DNA of 38,687 bases from Chloroflexota bacterium. GTDB taxonomy: Bacteria; Chloroflexota; Dormibacteria; Dormibacterales; Dormibacteraceae. The stretch spans positions 1-38,687 of the forward strand of contig VBEO01000005.1 of the NCBI GenBank assembly GCA_005881825.1. The letters are read 5' to 3'. Below, one piece after another: positions 1 to 6,390 of this stretch. Each line of letters opens with the position of its first letter. Within the stretch, counting starts at the first letter, position 1. The notes under the pieces are model-generated. The model was not told where the DNA came from. It saw only the letters and a program-made list of their open reading frames with translations, and ran no database searches. Position numbers and translations under genes: made by a program.

Positions 1-1
1 G

Positions 2-607
2 GCCGACGAGCTGCTGCCCGAGCAGCTGACGATCCCCAACCTGGCGGCCGCCGCCGAGGACTGCGAGGCCTGCGACCTGCACGCTAGGGCCACCCAGACC
101 GTGTTCGGCGAGGGCGGCGCGCCCTCTACCGTGATGCTGGTCGGGGAACAGCCGGGGGACCGGGAGGACGTCGAGGGGCGGCCCTTCGTGGGGCCGGCCG
201 GTCGGTTCCTGGACAGCGCGCTGGAGGCGGCCGGCATCGACCGCAAGCGCGTCTACGTGACGAACATCGTCAAGCACTTCAAGTGGGTGGCCCGTGGCAA
301 GCGCCGCATACACCAGTCCCCCAACCAGACCGAGGTGCTGGCCTGCCGGCCCTGGCTGCAGGCGGAGATCCTGGTCGTCAAACCGAAGGTCATCGTGGCC
401 CTGGGGGCGACCGCGGCCAAAGCGCTGATCGGCTCCAAGTTCAAGGTCACACTGGACCGGGGCCGGGTCATTGAAGTGCCGCGCCTGGGAGCCCCGGTGG
501 TGGCCACTGTGCACCCGGCCTCCATTCTGCGCTCGGAGGATCGGGAAGCCGGGACGGCCGCCTTCATCGCCGACCTGAAGGCGGTCGCCCGCTATTTGAA
601 GGCCTAG
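2..607 (+). CDS. UdgX-type uracil-DNA glycosylase (5' end outside window)
   Basis: Removes uracil from DNA; the UdgX subgroup of family 4-like glycosylases is known to stay covalently bonded to the abasic site through a loop histidine. The frame is open from base 2, so the true start lies upstream. Visible: a DCEACDLH Cys pair near 60-85 (iron-sulfur ligands in the family), motif GEQPGD followed by ED, the UdgX-specific KRRIHQSPNQ insertion near 298-327 carrying the reactive His, a third Cys in VLACRPW, and the C-terminal HPASILR motif. The Arg-Arg-Ile-His loop is what separates UdgX from ordinary Udg4. It ends 3 bp from the stop of the convergent neighbour. Family assignment is firm; covalent chemistry is inferred from the motif. 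Confidence 0.9.
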   Translation, partial: ADELLPEQLTIPNLAAAAEDCEACDLHARATQTVFGEGGAPSTVMLVGEQPGDREDVEGRPFVGPAGRFLDSALEAAGIDRKRVYVTNIVKHFKWVARGKRRIHQSPNQTEVLACRPWLQAEILVVKPKVIVALGATAAKALIGSKFKVTLDRGRVIEVPRLGAPVVATVHPASILRSEDREAGTAAFIADLKAVARYLKA

Positions 608-610
608 AGC

Positions 611-967
611 CTAGAGCTCTTCGGGTTCCTCGGCCTCGGGCTCCTCGATGGCCGCCAGGGCCTCGGGAGTCGGCTCCGCCGGCGCGGCGGCCGGTGGCGG
701 GGTCTTGGATGCGATGACCTTGCCTCGGCTGCGCCAGCTGGCGGTGTTGGCGACGGGTCGCATCTCGATGATCCGGGGATCGACGAACACGTTTTCCCGC
801 CGGGTGAGCTTCTTCTCGTTACCGTCGACGTAAACGACGGTGCGCTCGAGCACGGCGGTCACGAAGACCTTCTCGCCGTCGATCTCGCCCCAGAAATCGG
901 GCATGATCATCTGGCCTTCGTCATCGAGTGCGCTGAGCGGAACGAGGGGTGGGGTGGTCGCGGGCAA
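611..967 (-). CDS. Unknown 118-aa protein with acidic C-terminal tail
   Basis: I do not recognise a family. The N-terminal two thirds looks like a small folded domain (MPDFWGEIDGEKVFVTAV, then VYVDGNEKKLTRRENVFVD), and the last 35 residues are Pro/Ala followed by Glu-rich (EEPEAEEPEEL), likely disordered. I chose the TTG start at 967 because a perfect AGGAGG (973-978 on this strand) lies 5 nt upstream; the frame stays open to 1081 but has no comparable ribosome site there. No signal peptide or membrane segment. Divergent from the iron transporter at 1086 and convergent with udgX, so probably its own transcription unit. Confidence 0.6.
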   Translation of the reverse strand: MPATTPPLVPLSALDDEGQMIMPDFWGEIDGEKVFVTAVLERTVVYVDGNEKKLTRRENVFVDPRIIEMRPVANTASWRSRGKVIASKTPPPAAAPAEPTPEALAAIEEPEAEEPEEL

Positions 968-972
968 AGTTT

Positions 973-978
973 CCTCCT
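973..978 (-). promoter_or_regulatory. Shine-Dalgarno AGGAGG deciding a TTG start
   Basis: AGGAGG on the minus strand, 5 nt before TTG at 967. It is one of the few strong ribosome sites in the window and fixes the start of the 118-aa gene. Confidence 0.65.
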
Positions 979-1072
979 GCGTCTGGACTAGGGGGTCGAA
1001 GCCCCAAATTACGCGGATACGAAGATCGAGTGCACCCAATCCGGTTAACGGAATGGCCACTCCAGCCGTCTG

Positions 1073-1078
1073 TAGGAT
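1073..1078 (+). promoter_or_regulatory. -10 element TAGGAT for a leaderless transcript
   Basis: TAGGAT ends 7 nt before the GTG at 1086 and no ribosome site precedes that GTG, so transcription probably starts at or next to the start codon. No convincing -35. Confidence 0.45.
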
Positions 1079-1085
1079 CAACCGA

Positions 1086-2243
1086 GTGAAAGCCGCCCCC
1101 GATTCCGACGCGGTCGCCCGCCTGCTCGGATCCTGGCGCGGCGAGATCGAGGCCGGGGCCGTCTACGCGCTCCTCGCCGAGCGCGAGAAAGACCCCCGCA
1201 GAGTCGAGATCCTGCGCCGCCTGGCCGAGGCCGAGGCCGGCCACCGGCGCCGCATCGAGGCGCGGCTCAAAGAGCTGGGAGTCGAAATCCCCGATCCGGC
1301 CGGCGTGCGGCTGTCGCCCTGGACGCGGCTCCAGGTCCGCTTGGCGCCACTAGGCACGGTGCTGGCTTCCCGCGAGGCCGCCGAGGATGCGGAGGTGGAC
1401 GGCCCCTACAAGAAGCCCACCGGAGATGAGGGCACCGACCGCCTGCTGCGCGAGATCCGGCGCGACGAGCAGTCCCACTCGCGCGAGGTGGCGGCCATGC
1501 GCGCGGGCCAGGACCCGGTCACCCAGAATCCCGCCGAGTCGCGCCTGCAGCGCCTGCTCTCGCGGGAGACCTGGCACCGCACGGGCACAGGCTGGATCTC
1601 GGGCGCCATCTACGGCGCCAACGACGGGCTGGCGGCTGTCTTCGGGATCGTTTCCGGTGTCTCCGGGGCTACCGGCGGTTCCTCCTTCGTGCTCACGGCC
1701 GGTTTGGCCGGCGCCCTGGCCTCCGCGCTTTCCATGGCCACGGGCGCCTACCTCGCCGAGCGCTCGGAGGCCGAGGTGGCGGCCGCCAACCTGGCCCGCG
1801 AGCGGCGCGAGATCGAAGAGCACCCGGAGGAGGAGAAGGAGGAGCTGTCGCTCTTCTACCAGCTCAAGGGCTTGAGCAAAGCCGACGGTGACCTCCTGGC
1901 CGAGAAGCTGGCATCCAACCCCGACGCCATGGCCCAGATCCTGGCGTCAGAGGAACTGGGCGCGGGTGGGGGAGGGGGGAACCCGGTGCAGGCGGCCCTG
2001 GCCGCCGGCATCAGCACCGGTCTGGGCGCTCTCATCCCGGTCATCCCCTTCTTCTGGCTGCGTGGCCTCACGGCCGTGATCGTGGCGGCCGCGGTCTCGC
2101 TGGTGGCCCATTTCGCAGTCGGCGCTTCCAAGTCGCTTTTCACGCTGCGCACCTGGTGGGCCGCGGGGGCGGAGATGACGGTGGCGGGCATCATCGTGGG
2201 CAGCGTCACCTACGCCTTCGGGCTCCTCTTCAAAATTCACTGA
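1086..2243 (+). CDS. Ferritin-like/VIT1 fusion iron transporter (Er-VIT, MbfA-like)
   Basis: Predicted membrane Fe(II)/Mn(II) exporter of the VIT1/CCC1 family with an N-terminal rubrerythrin-like domain; the known member MbfA exports iron under iron or peroxide stress. Residues about 10-135 form the ferritin-like helices with Glu/His ligand candidates (WRGEIEAGAVYALLAEREKD, EAEAGHRRRIEARL, RDEQSHSREV). From about residue 170 comes the VIT part: GAIYGANDGLAAVFGIVSG, the cytoplasmic Glu-rich stretch EHPEEEKEELSLFYQLKGLS, then several hydrophobic helices. 385 aa from GTG 1086, preferred because the domain begins there and a -10 lies just upstream; an open extension back to 840 overlaps the divergent gene and has no family similarity. 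The stop overlaps the next gene. Confidence 0.88.
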   Translation: MKAAPDSDAVARLLGSWRGEIEAGAVYALLAEREKDPRRVEILRRLAEAEAGHRRRIEARLKELGVEIPDPAGVRLSPWTRLQVRLAPLGTVLASREAAEDAEVDGPYKKPTGDEGTDRLLREIRRDEQSHSREVAAMRAGQDPVTQNPAESRLQRLLSRETWHRTGTGWISGAIYGANDGLAAVFGIVSGVSGATGGSSFVLTAGLAGALASALSMATGAYLAERSEAEVAAANLARERREIEEHPEEEKEELSLFYQLKGLSKADGDLLAEKLASNPDAMAQILASEELGAGGGGGNPVQAALAAGISTGLGALIPVIPFFWLRGLTAVIVAAAVSLVAHFAVGASKSLFTLRTWWAAGAEMTVAGIIVGSVTYAFGLLFKIH

Positions 2244-3035
2244 ACTTCGACCTCGACGCCGTCCGGGCCGCCTGCGCCGAGGTCGCGCGGCGCTCACGCT
2301 GGGTGCGGATCGACCGCGAAGCGATCCCCGCCTACGCCGCGGCGCTACCGCTCGCCGAGTTCAGGCCCGCCCTCGATCCGGACACCCACGTGCTCGGCGA
2401 CGCCGGCTTCATCCTGGCTCTGGACGCCGTCAACTTCGGCTCCGGTTACTTCCCGCACCTGCGCAATCTTCGGCCAGCCCGCCGAAGGTCCGACCGCCGA
2501 GCTGATGGAGCTCTTCGCACAAGCCTGGAACGCCTTCGGCCGCCATCTCCTCGAGCACCATCGCGGCAGCTACGAGGCCCTCTTGGAGGCGAGCGGATTC
2601 GAGGCCGAAGCGCTGGCTGGGTTGCTGGCGGAGGTGCCCTTCTTCGATGACGTGCATCCGTATCGCGGCCTCACGGTGCCCATCTACAAGCGGGCCCAGA
2701 TCGCTCCTGCCGACCTGGAACTCTCGATCGGGGGCTTCCGCGGCCTGGAGCGCCTTACCCTGTTCGCCGACAACCTGGTTCCGCACGTCCTGCACCTGGA
2801 CGGCGTCCTGGCCTTCGACGAGGTGGTGGCCGAGCGCATCGAGCGTGAGGAGCTGCTCAGTTCGGGCTCGGAGGAGGAGGTCGAGATGCGGGCCTGCGCC
2901 GTGCAGGCCGTGGAGCTGATCAAGGCCGAGACGGGCCGCACGGCGATGGAGCTCGACCATCTGCTGTGGAACCGCGGCCAGGGCGCCGAGTACAAAGCGC
3001 GGCCGCGGCCCCGTTGCCGCAGCGTTTTTTATTAG
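2240..3035 (+). pseudogene. qng1: Queuosine salvage protein Qng1/DUF2419, internally deleted and frameshifted
   Basis: Qng1 family proteins hydrolyse queuosine 5'-phosphate to release queuine for tRNA modification. The N-terminal part is in one frame to about 2464 (HVLGDAGFILALDAVNFGSG then YFPHLR). The C-terminal part is in the next frame from about 2466 (IFGQPAEGPTAELMELF, DVHPYRGLTVPIYKRAQI, LTLFADNLVPHVLHLDGVL, GSEEEVEMRACAVQAVELI, ending CRSVFY). From memory, relatives have about 40 residues between PHLR and the FGQ segment, so the break looks like a deletion of more than 100 bp rather than one indel. The likely start is CTG at 2240, overlapping the previous stop as CTGA; no ATG/GTG/TTG is available apart from GTG 2156 inside the transporter. 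Its stop overlaps the convergent gene's stop. Confidence 0.78.
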
Positions 3036-3616
3036 CGGTCGAGGTGGTAGTTGGCCTGGAGGCCCTCGATCGAGTAATCGGCCACCAGGTCACCGAACCG
3101 CATCCGCAGGCCGAAGCGCGTGCGCTCGGCTTGCACCTTGCCCTCGTATACGACCTCGACCACCCGATCGCCGTCCATCCGCACGATCGCGCCGCCGGGA
3201 GCCAGGAAGACGTTCTCAGAGAACTTCTTGAGGCCGCCGGTCTCCAGCTCTCCGATCCGGGCCGGCAGCTTGGGCTCGGGCGGCGGCGCCGGAGGCGCGG
3301 CGGGCTTCTTGGGGGCCGGCGGGGTAGCAGGCTTGGCGGTCGCCCGCTCCTCGCGGCGCTGGCGCGCCTGCTCCAGCGACAGCTCGAGCAGCCGGGAGCC
3401 GGCGTCGCCGGTGAAGTAGGCGCCGCTCACCAGAGCGGGGTCCTTCTGGCGGCGCAGGCAGATGCTGCAGTCGGCCTCCTCGGCCACCACCTCGTAACTG
3501 CCGGCCGGCAAAGTCTGGCCGCACAGCGTGCGCACCTCGCCCGCCCCCGCGCCAGGCGCCGTGAGGTGGGTCCGGCCCTTGCCCTTGCGGACGCGGTCCA
3601 GGTCGAGGCCTATCAC
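3032..3616 (-). CDS. Small protein with Cys/His zinc-ribbon-like N terminus, coupled to the sigma factor gene
   Basis: 194 aa, no named family that I can assign. The first 60 residues carry THLT, then TLCGQ, then DCSICLRRQ: a His plus three Cys arrangement resembling short zinc-binding domains common in high-GC Gram-positives. The middle is a charged helix ([20 protein letters not shown]) and a Pro/Ala linker (about residues 100-130). The C-terminal 65 residues ([20 protein letters not shown], ending [14 protein letters not shown]) look like a beta-rich domain. The GTG start at 3616 overlaps the sigma factor stop as GTGA, so translation is probably coupled and the two are co-transcribed; a role as a sigma accessory factor is only a guess. 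Confidence 0.65.
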   Translation of the reverse strand: MIGLDLDRVRKGKGRTHLTAPGAGAGEVRTLCGQTLPAGSYEVVAEEADCSICLRRQKDPALVSGAYFTGDAGSRLLELSLEQARQRREERATAKPATPPAPKKPAAPPAPPPEPKLPARIGELETGGLKKFSENVFLAPGGAIVRMDGDRVVEVVYEGKVQAERTRFGLRMRFGDLVADYSIEGLQANYHLDR

Positions 3617-4536
3617 GCGGCCGGGGTTGCGAACTCCCGGAGGCGGTCGGCCGCCCCTGCCTTGAGGCGCCCCAGGGCCGCCCGCTCGATCTCGCGCACC
3701 GCCTGGCGGCTGACGCCCAGCCGGCCGGCGACCTCGTCCAGGCTGCGCTGGTGGCCGTCGATGAGGCCGAAGCGCAGCTGCATGACCCGGCGTTCGCGGG
3801 CGGGCAGGCTGTCGAGCACGTCCTCGACCTCCTCCCGCATGAGCTGTCGCGCGGCTTCCTCGTGCGGCGAGGGCGTGCTGCGGTCCTCGATGAACTGGCC
3901 CAGCTCCGAGTCGCCGTCCTCGCCCACGGGGGTTTCCAGTGAGACCGGCTCCTGGGCGACCTGGAACAGCCAGCTGACCCGCTCCTTGTCGAGCCCCATC
4001 TCGAGGGCGATCTCGTCCTCGTCGGGCTGGCGCCCGAGCTCGGCGCGCAGGCGGTCGGCGACGCGGACCATCTTGCCGATGAGCTCGGCCTGGTGGACGG
4101 GGATGCGGACGGTGCGGCCGCGATCGGCGATCGCGCGCTGGACCGCCTGCCGGATCCACCAGGTGGCGTAGGTCGAGAACTTGAAGCCGCGCCGGTAGTC
4201 GAACTTGTCGACGGCGCGGATCAGGCCCAGGTTGCCCTCCTGGATGAGGTCGAGCAGCGGCAGCCCGCGGTTGGCGTACTTCTTGGCGATGGAGACGACG
4301 AGGCGCAGGTTGGCCTCCATCAGGTGGTGCCGGGCCTCGACCGAGCCTCCCTCCATGGCCTGGGCCAGCTCGACCTCCTGGGCGGCGGTCAGCAGTCGAA
4401 CCTTGCCGATCTCGCGCAGGTAGGCACGAACGGCGTCGTCGAGCGCGGCCGCCTCTTCGGCGGGGCGATCGCGGCCGGCCTGGTCGAGGTCCAGGTCGGC
4501 GGGCAGCAGAGAACGGTCGAGGGAGACTTCAGTCAT
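3613..4536 (-). CDS. RNA polymerase sigma-70 factor, primary-like (group 1/2)
   Basis: 307 aa. Region 1.2 ([20 protein letters not shown], about residues 32-55), region 2 with core-binding and -10 recognition ([40 protein letters not shown]), region 3 ([20 protein letters not shown]) and region 4 ([15 protein letters not shown] then a helix-turn-helix, [20 protein letters not shown]). No acidic region 1.1, and shorter than a housekeeping RpoD, so a group 2 or compact SigA-like factor. The 4.2 helix reads SRQAVREIE instead of the usual TRERIRQIE, so -35 recognition may differ. Last gene but one of a minus-strand pair; divergent from a lipoprotein gene. Confidence 0.92.
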   Translation of the reverse strand: MTEVSLDRSLLPADLDLDQAGRDRPAEEAAALDDAVRAYLREIGKVRLLTAAQEVELAQAMEGGSVEARHHLMEANLRLVVSIAKKYANRGLPLLDLIQEGNLGLIRAVDKFDYRRGFKFSTYATWWIRQAVQRAIADRGRTVRIPVHQAELIGKMVRVADRLRAELGRQPDEDEIALEMGLDKERVSWLFQVAQEPVSLETPVGEDGDSELGQFIEDRSTPSPHEEAARQLMREEVEDVLDSLPARERRVMQLRFGLIDGHQRSLDEVAGRLGVSRQAVREIERAALGRLKAGAADRLREFATPAA

Positions 4537-4601
4537 GGCCTGAGATCACTTTGATACCCGCATGCAGGAATCCGGAAACTTGCGGCAAACTTCCGCTCGC
4601 A

Positions 4602-5075
4602 ATGTTGAAACGGTCGGTGCTGGCAATTGGTATCAGTCTGCTCCTGGCCGGCTGCGGCGCGCCTGCCATAGGTGGGTCGGGTGACGGCGCCTCCGAATCC
4701 AGCTCTCTGGTGCTCACCGGCCCGGTCAAGGCCGATTTCTCCAACGACAAGGGCGGCTCCTGCGTCTGGACCCCGGCCGCTTTCCTGCTCACCTTCACCA
4801 CGGGCTCGGTCCAGAACGGCGTCAAGCTCGACTTCGTGGCGCAGGTCGGCGTGAACGCGGTGGGCGACCCCGATGCCGCCACCCCGCCGCGGGCGGACGG
4901 CCTCACGCCACTGGTTGTACGCGCCGGCGGCCAGGCGATCAAGGCGGCGTCGGGCACGATCCACGTGACGGACGGCGACGTTAGCACGCACGCCTTCAAA
5001 GGCACAGTGGAGGCCACCATGGAGGACGGGACCAAGGTGACCGGCAGCTGGAGCTGCACCGCCGTCTTCGGATAG
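4602..5075 (+). CDS. Putative secreted lipoprotein, unknown function
   Basis: 157 aa from ATG 4602. Type II signal peptide: MLKRSVLAIGISLLLAGC, a Lys-Arg n-region, hydrophobic core and lipobox LAGC with the acylated Cys at residue 18. The mature part is beta-rich (VLTGPVKADFS, SGTIHVTDGDVSTHAFKGTV) with two Cys, in GGSCVWTP and near the C terminus in SWSCTAVF, that may form a disulfide. An upstream in-frame codon at 4551 would bury the signal peptide and was rejected. No family recognised. Divergent from the sigma factor gene; no clear promoter in the 65-bp gap. Confidence 0.72.
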   Translation: MLKRSVLAIGISLLLAGCGAPAIGGSGDGASESSSLVLTGPVKADFSNDKGGSCVWTPAAFLLTFTTGSVQNGVKLDFVAQVGVNAVGDPDAATPPRADGLTPLVVRAGGQAIKAASGTIHVTDGDVSTHAFKGTVEATMEDGTKVTGSWSCTAVFG

Positions 5076-5085
5076 GCCCTGCACG

Positions 5086-5091
5086 TATCCT
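5086..5091 (+). promoter_or_regulatory. -10 element TATCCT, leaderless-type
   Basis: TATCCT followed by exactly 6 nt and the ATG at 5098; no ribosome site. The same geometry recurs at six other starts in the window. Confidence 0.5.
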
Positions 5092-5097
5092 CCGGCC

Positions 5098-5811
5098 ATG
5101 ACTACGACGCGCACGGAGAGGATCCAGGCTCACGACGGGGGTTGGTTCGCAGGCTACCTGGCGGTTCCCGACAGCGGCTCGGGACCCGGCATGGTGGTCA
5201 TCCAGGAGATCTTCGGTGTCAACGCTTATATCAAGGGCACCTGCGAGCGTTTGGCGAAGCTGGGCTACGTGGCCATGGCGCCGGACCTCTTTTGGCGGAT
5301 CGAGCCGGGCATCGCGGTCGACGAGCGCTCGGCGGACTTCCTGGAGCGCGGCTTCGGGTACATGTCCAAGTTCGACTTCCAGAAGGGTGCCGACGACGCC
5401 GTGGCGGCCCTCGAGCACCTGCGGAAGGTGCCCGAGGTCGAGGGAGGCAAGGCAGGCATCCTCGGCTTCTGCCTGGGCGGCGGCATCAGCTACATGGTGG
5501 CCGCGCTGGCCTCGCCCGAGGTGTGCGTCTCTTACTACGGATCGGCGGTGCCGGATGCTTTGGGCATGGCCCCGCAGGTGGAGTGCCCGGTCCTCTTCCA
5601 CTTCGGCACTGCCGACGAATACATCCCGCCGGCCAAGCAGGAACAGGTGAGGGCGGCCTTCGCGGGTCGCCGCGACGTGGAGTTCCACGTGCACCAGGGG
5701 GCCAACCACGCCTTCGACAACAACGTAGCCACGGTTTTCCACCATCCGCAGGCGGCCGCCGATGCCTGGCGCCAGACCGCCGACTTCCTGCGCCGCAACC
5801 TGCCGGCCTGA
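5098..5811 (+). CDS. Dienelactone hydrolase family protein
   Basis: 237-aa alpha/beta hydrolase of the dienelactone hydrolase (DLH/carboxymethylenebutenolidase) family, cytoplasmic (no signal peptide). Catalytic triad visible: nucleophile Cys in GILGFCLGGG (about residue 125), Asp in GTADEYIPP, His in HQGANHAFDN. The N-terminal GMVVIQEIFGVNAYIKG carries the family's conserved Glu. Cys rather than Ser in the nucleophile elbow is typical of true DLH. The natural substrate cannot be told: no aromatic-degradation genes lie nearby. Full length for the family. Confidence 0.9.
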   Translation: MTTTRTERIQAHDGGWFAGYLAVPDSGSGPGMVVIQEIFGVNAYIKGTCERLAKLGYVAMAPDLFWRIEPGIAVDERSADFLERGFGYMSKFDFQKGADDAVAALEHLRKVPEVEGGKAGILGFCLGGGISYMVAALASPEVCVSYYGSAVPDALGMAPQVECPVLFHFGTADEYIPPAKQEQVRAAFAGRRDVEFHVHQGANHAFDNNVATVFHHPQAAADAWRQTADFLRRNLPA

Positions 5812-5844
5812 GGCAGGACGCGAATAGTTGCCGCCGCAATCGGG

Positions 5845-5850
5845 TATGGC
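5845..5850 (+). promoter_or_regulatory. Weak -10 TATGGC, leaderless-type
   Basis: TATGGC lies exactly 6 nt before GTG 5857, the geometry of the other leaderless starts, but its last base is not T. It supports GTG 5857 over TTG 5851. Confidence 0.35.
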
Positions 5851-5856
5851 TTGAAC

Positions 5857-6282
5857 GTGAGCACAACGTTCAGTGACTTCAACCGGAACCTGATCAAGGA
5901 CCTCCGCGCAAACGGAGGCCGAGCCACGTCGGGGCCTTTCATGGGCCGCGATGTCCTGATCCTCACGACCCGCGGCAAGCGCAGCGGCGAGACCCGTGAG
6001 AACCCCCTTGCCTTCAGCCGTAAGGGCGACGACCTGGTGGTGATCGCTTCCAAGGGAGGCGCTCCCACCAACCCGGCCTGGTACCACAACCTGCGCGAGA
6101 ACTCGCGGGTCACCGTCGAAGTCCTGGGCGAGAAGTTCGACGCCGAGGCCTCTCCCGTCGACGATGAGGACGAGTACGAGACCCTCTATGCCGCGCACGC
6201 GGCAAAGATGCCGGCCTTCAACGAGTACCGCACCAAAACCAGCCGCCGGATACCGGTCGTGATCCTCAAGCGCGTGAGCTGA
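5857..6282 (+). CDS. Deazaflavin (F420)-dependent nitroreductase family protein
   Basis: 141 aa, DUF385/Ddn fold: small split-barrel proteins that use F420H2 or bind related cofactors. Signature segments: FMGRDVLILTTRGKRSGETR, then ENPLAFSRKGDDLVVIASKG, GGAPTNPAWYHNL and NSRVTVEVLGEKFDAEA, ending RRIPVVILKR. The N-terminal FNRNLIKDLRANGGRA is the helix that closes the cofactor site. Start GTG 5857 is preferred because of the -10 six bases before it; TTG 5851 is the alternative. F420 use is a family inference, and no F420 biosynthesis gene is in the window. Confidence 0.85.
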   Translation: MSTTFSDFNRNLIKDLRANGGRATSGPFMGRDVLILTTRGKRSGETRENPLAFSRKGDDLVVIASKGGAPTNPAWYHNLRENSRVTVEVLGEKFDAEASPVDDEDEYETLYAAHAAKMPAFNEYRTKTSRRIPVVILKRVS

Positions 6283-6290
6283 ACCCCTCC

Positions 6291-6353
6291 GGCGGCTCCG
6301 CCGCCACCTCTCCGCCCCAGGGAGGAGAGAGCCGGCCCTCGGCGGACCGGCTC
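6291..6353. terminator. Two hairpins between convergent genes
   Basis: GGCGG-CTCCG-CCGCC (6291-6305) and GAGCCGG/CCGGCTC with an 11-nt loop (6329-6353) lie between the convergent ddn-like and nrdJ genes. No long U tract on either side; probably a bidirectional or Rho-assisted terminator. Confidence 0.45.
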
Positions 6354-6390
6354 CCTCGGGGCTGGGGGAGGGAGATTCAGTTTTCGCGGA

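Noticed and set aside
840-1085. N-terminal extension of the iron transporter
   Set aside because: It overlaps the divergent 118-aa gene and carries no family sequence; GTG 1086 has a -10 before it.
4537-4601. Shared divergent promoter between the sigma factor and lipoprotein genes
   Set aside because: No TANNNT at the expected distance on either strand; nothing I can support.
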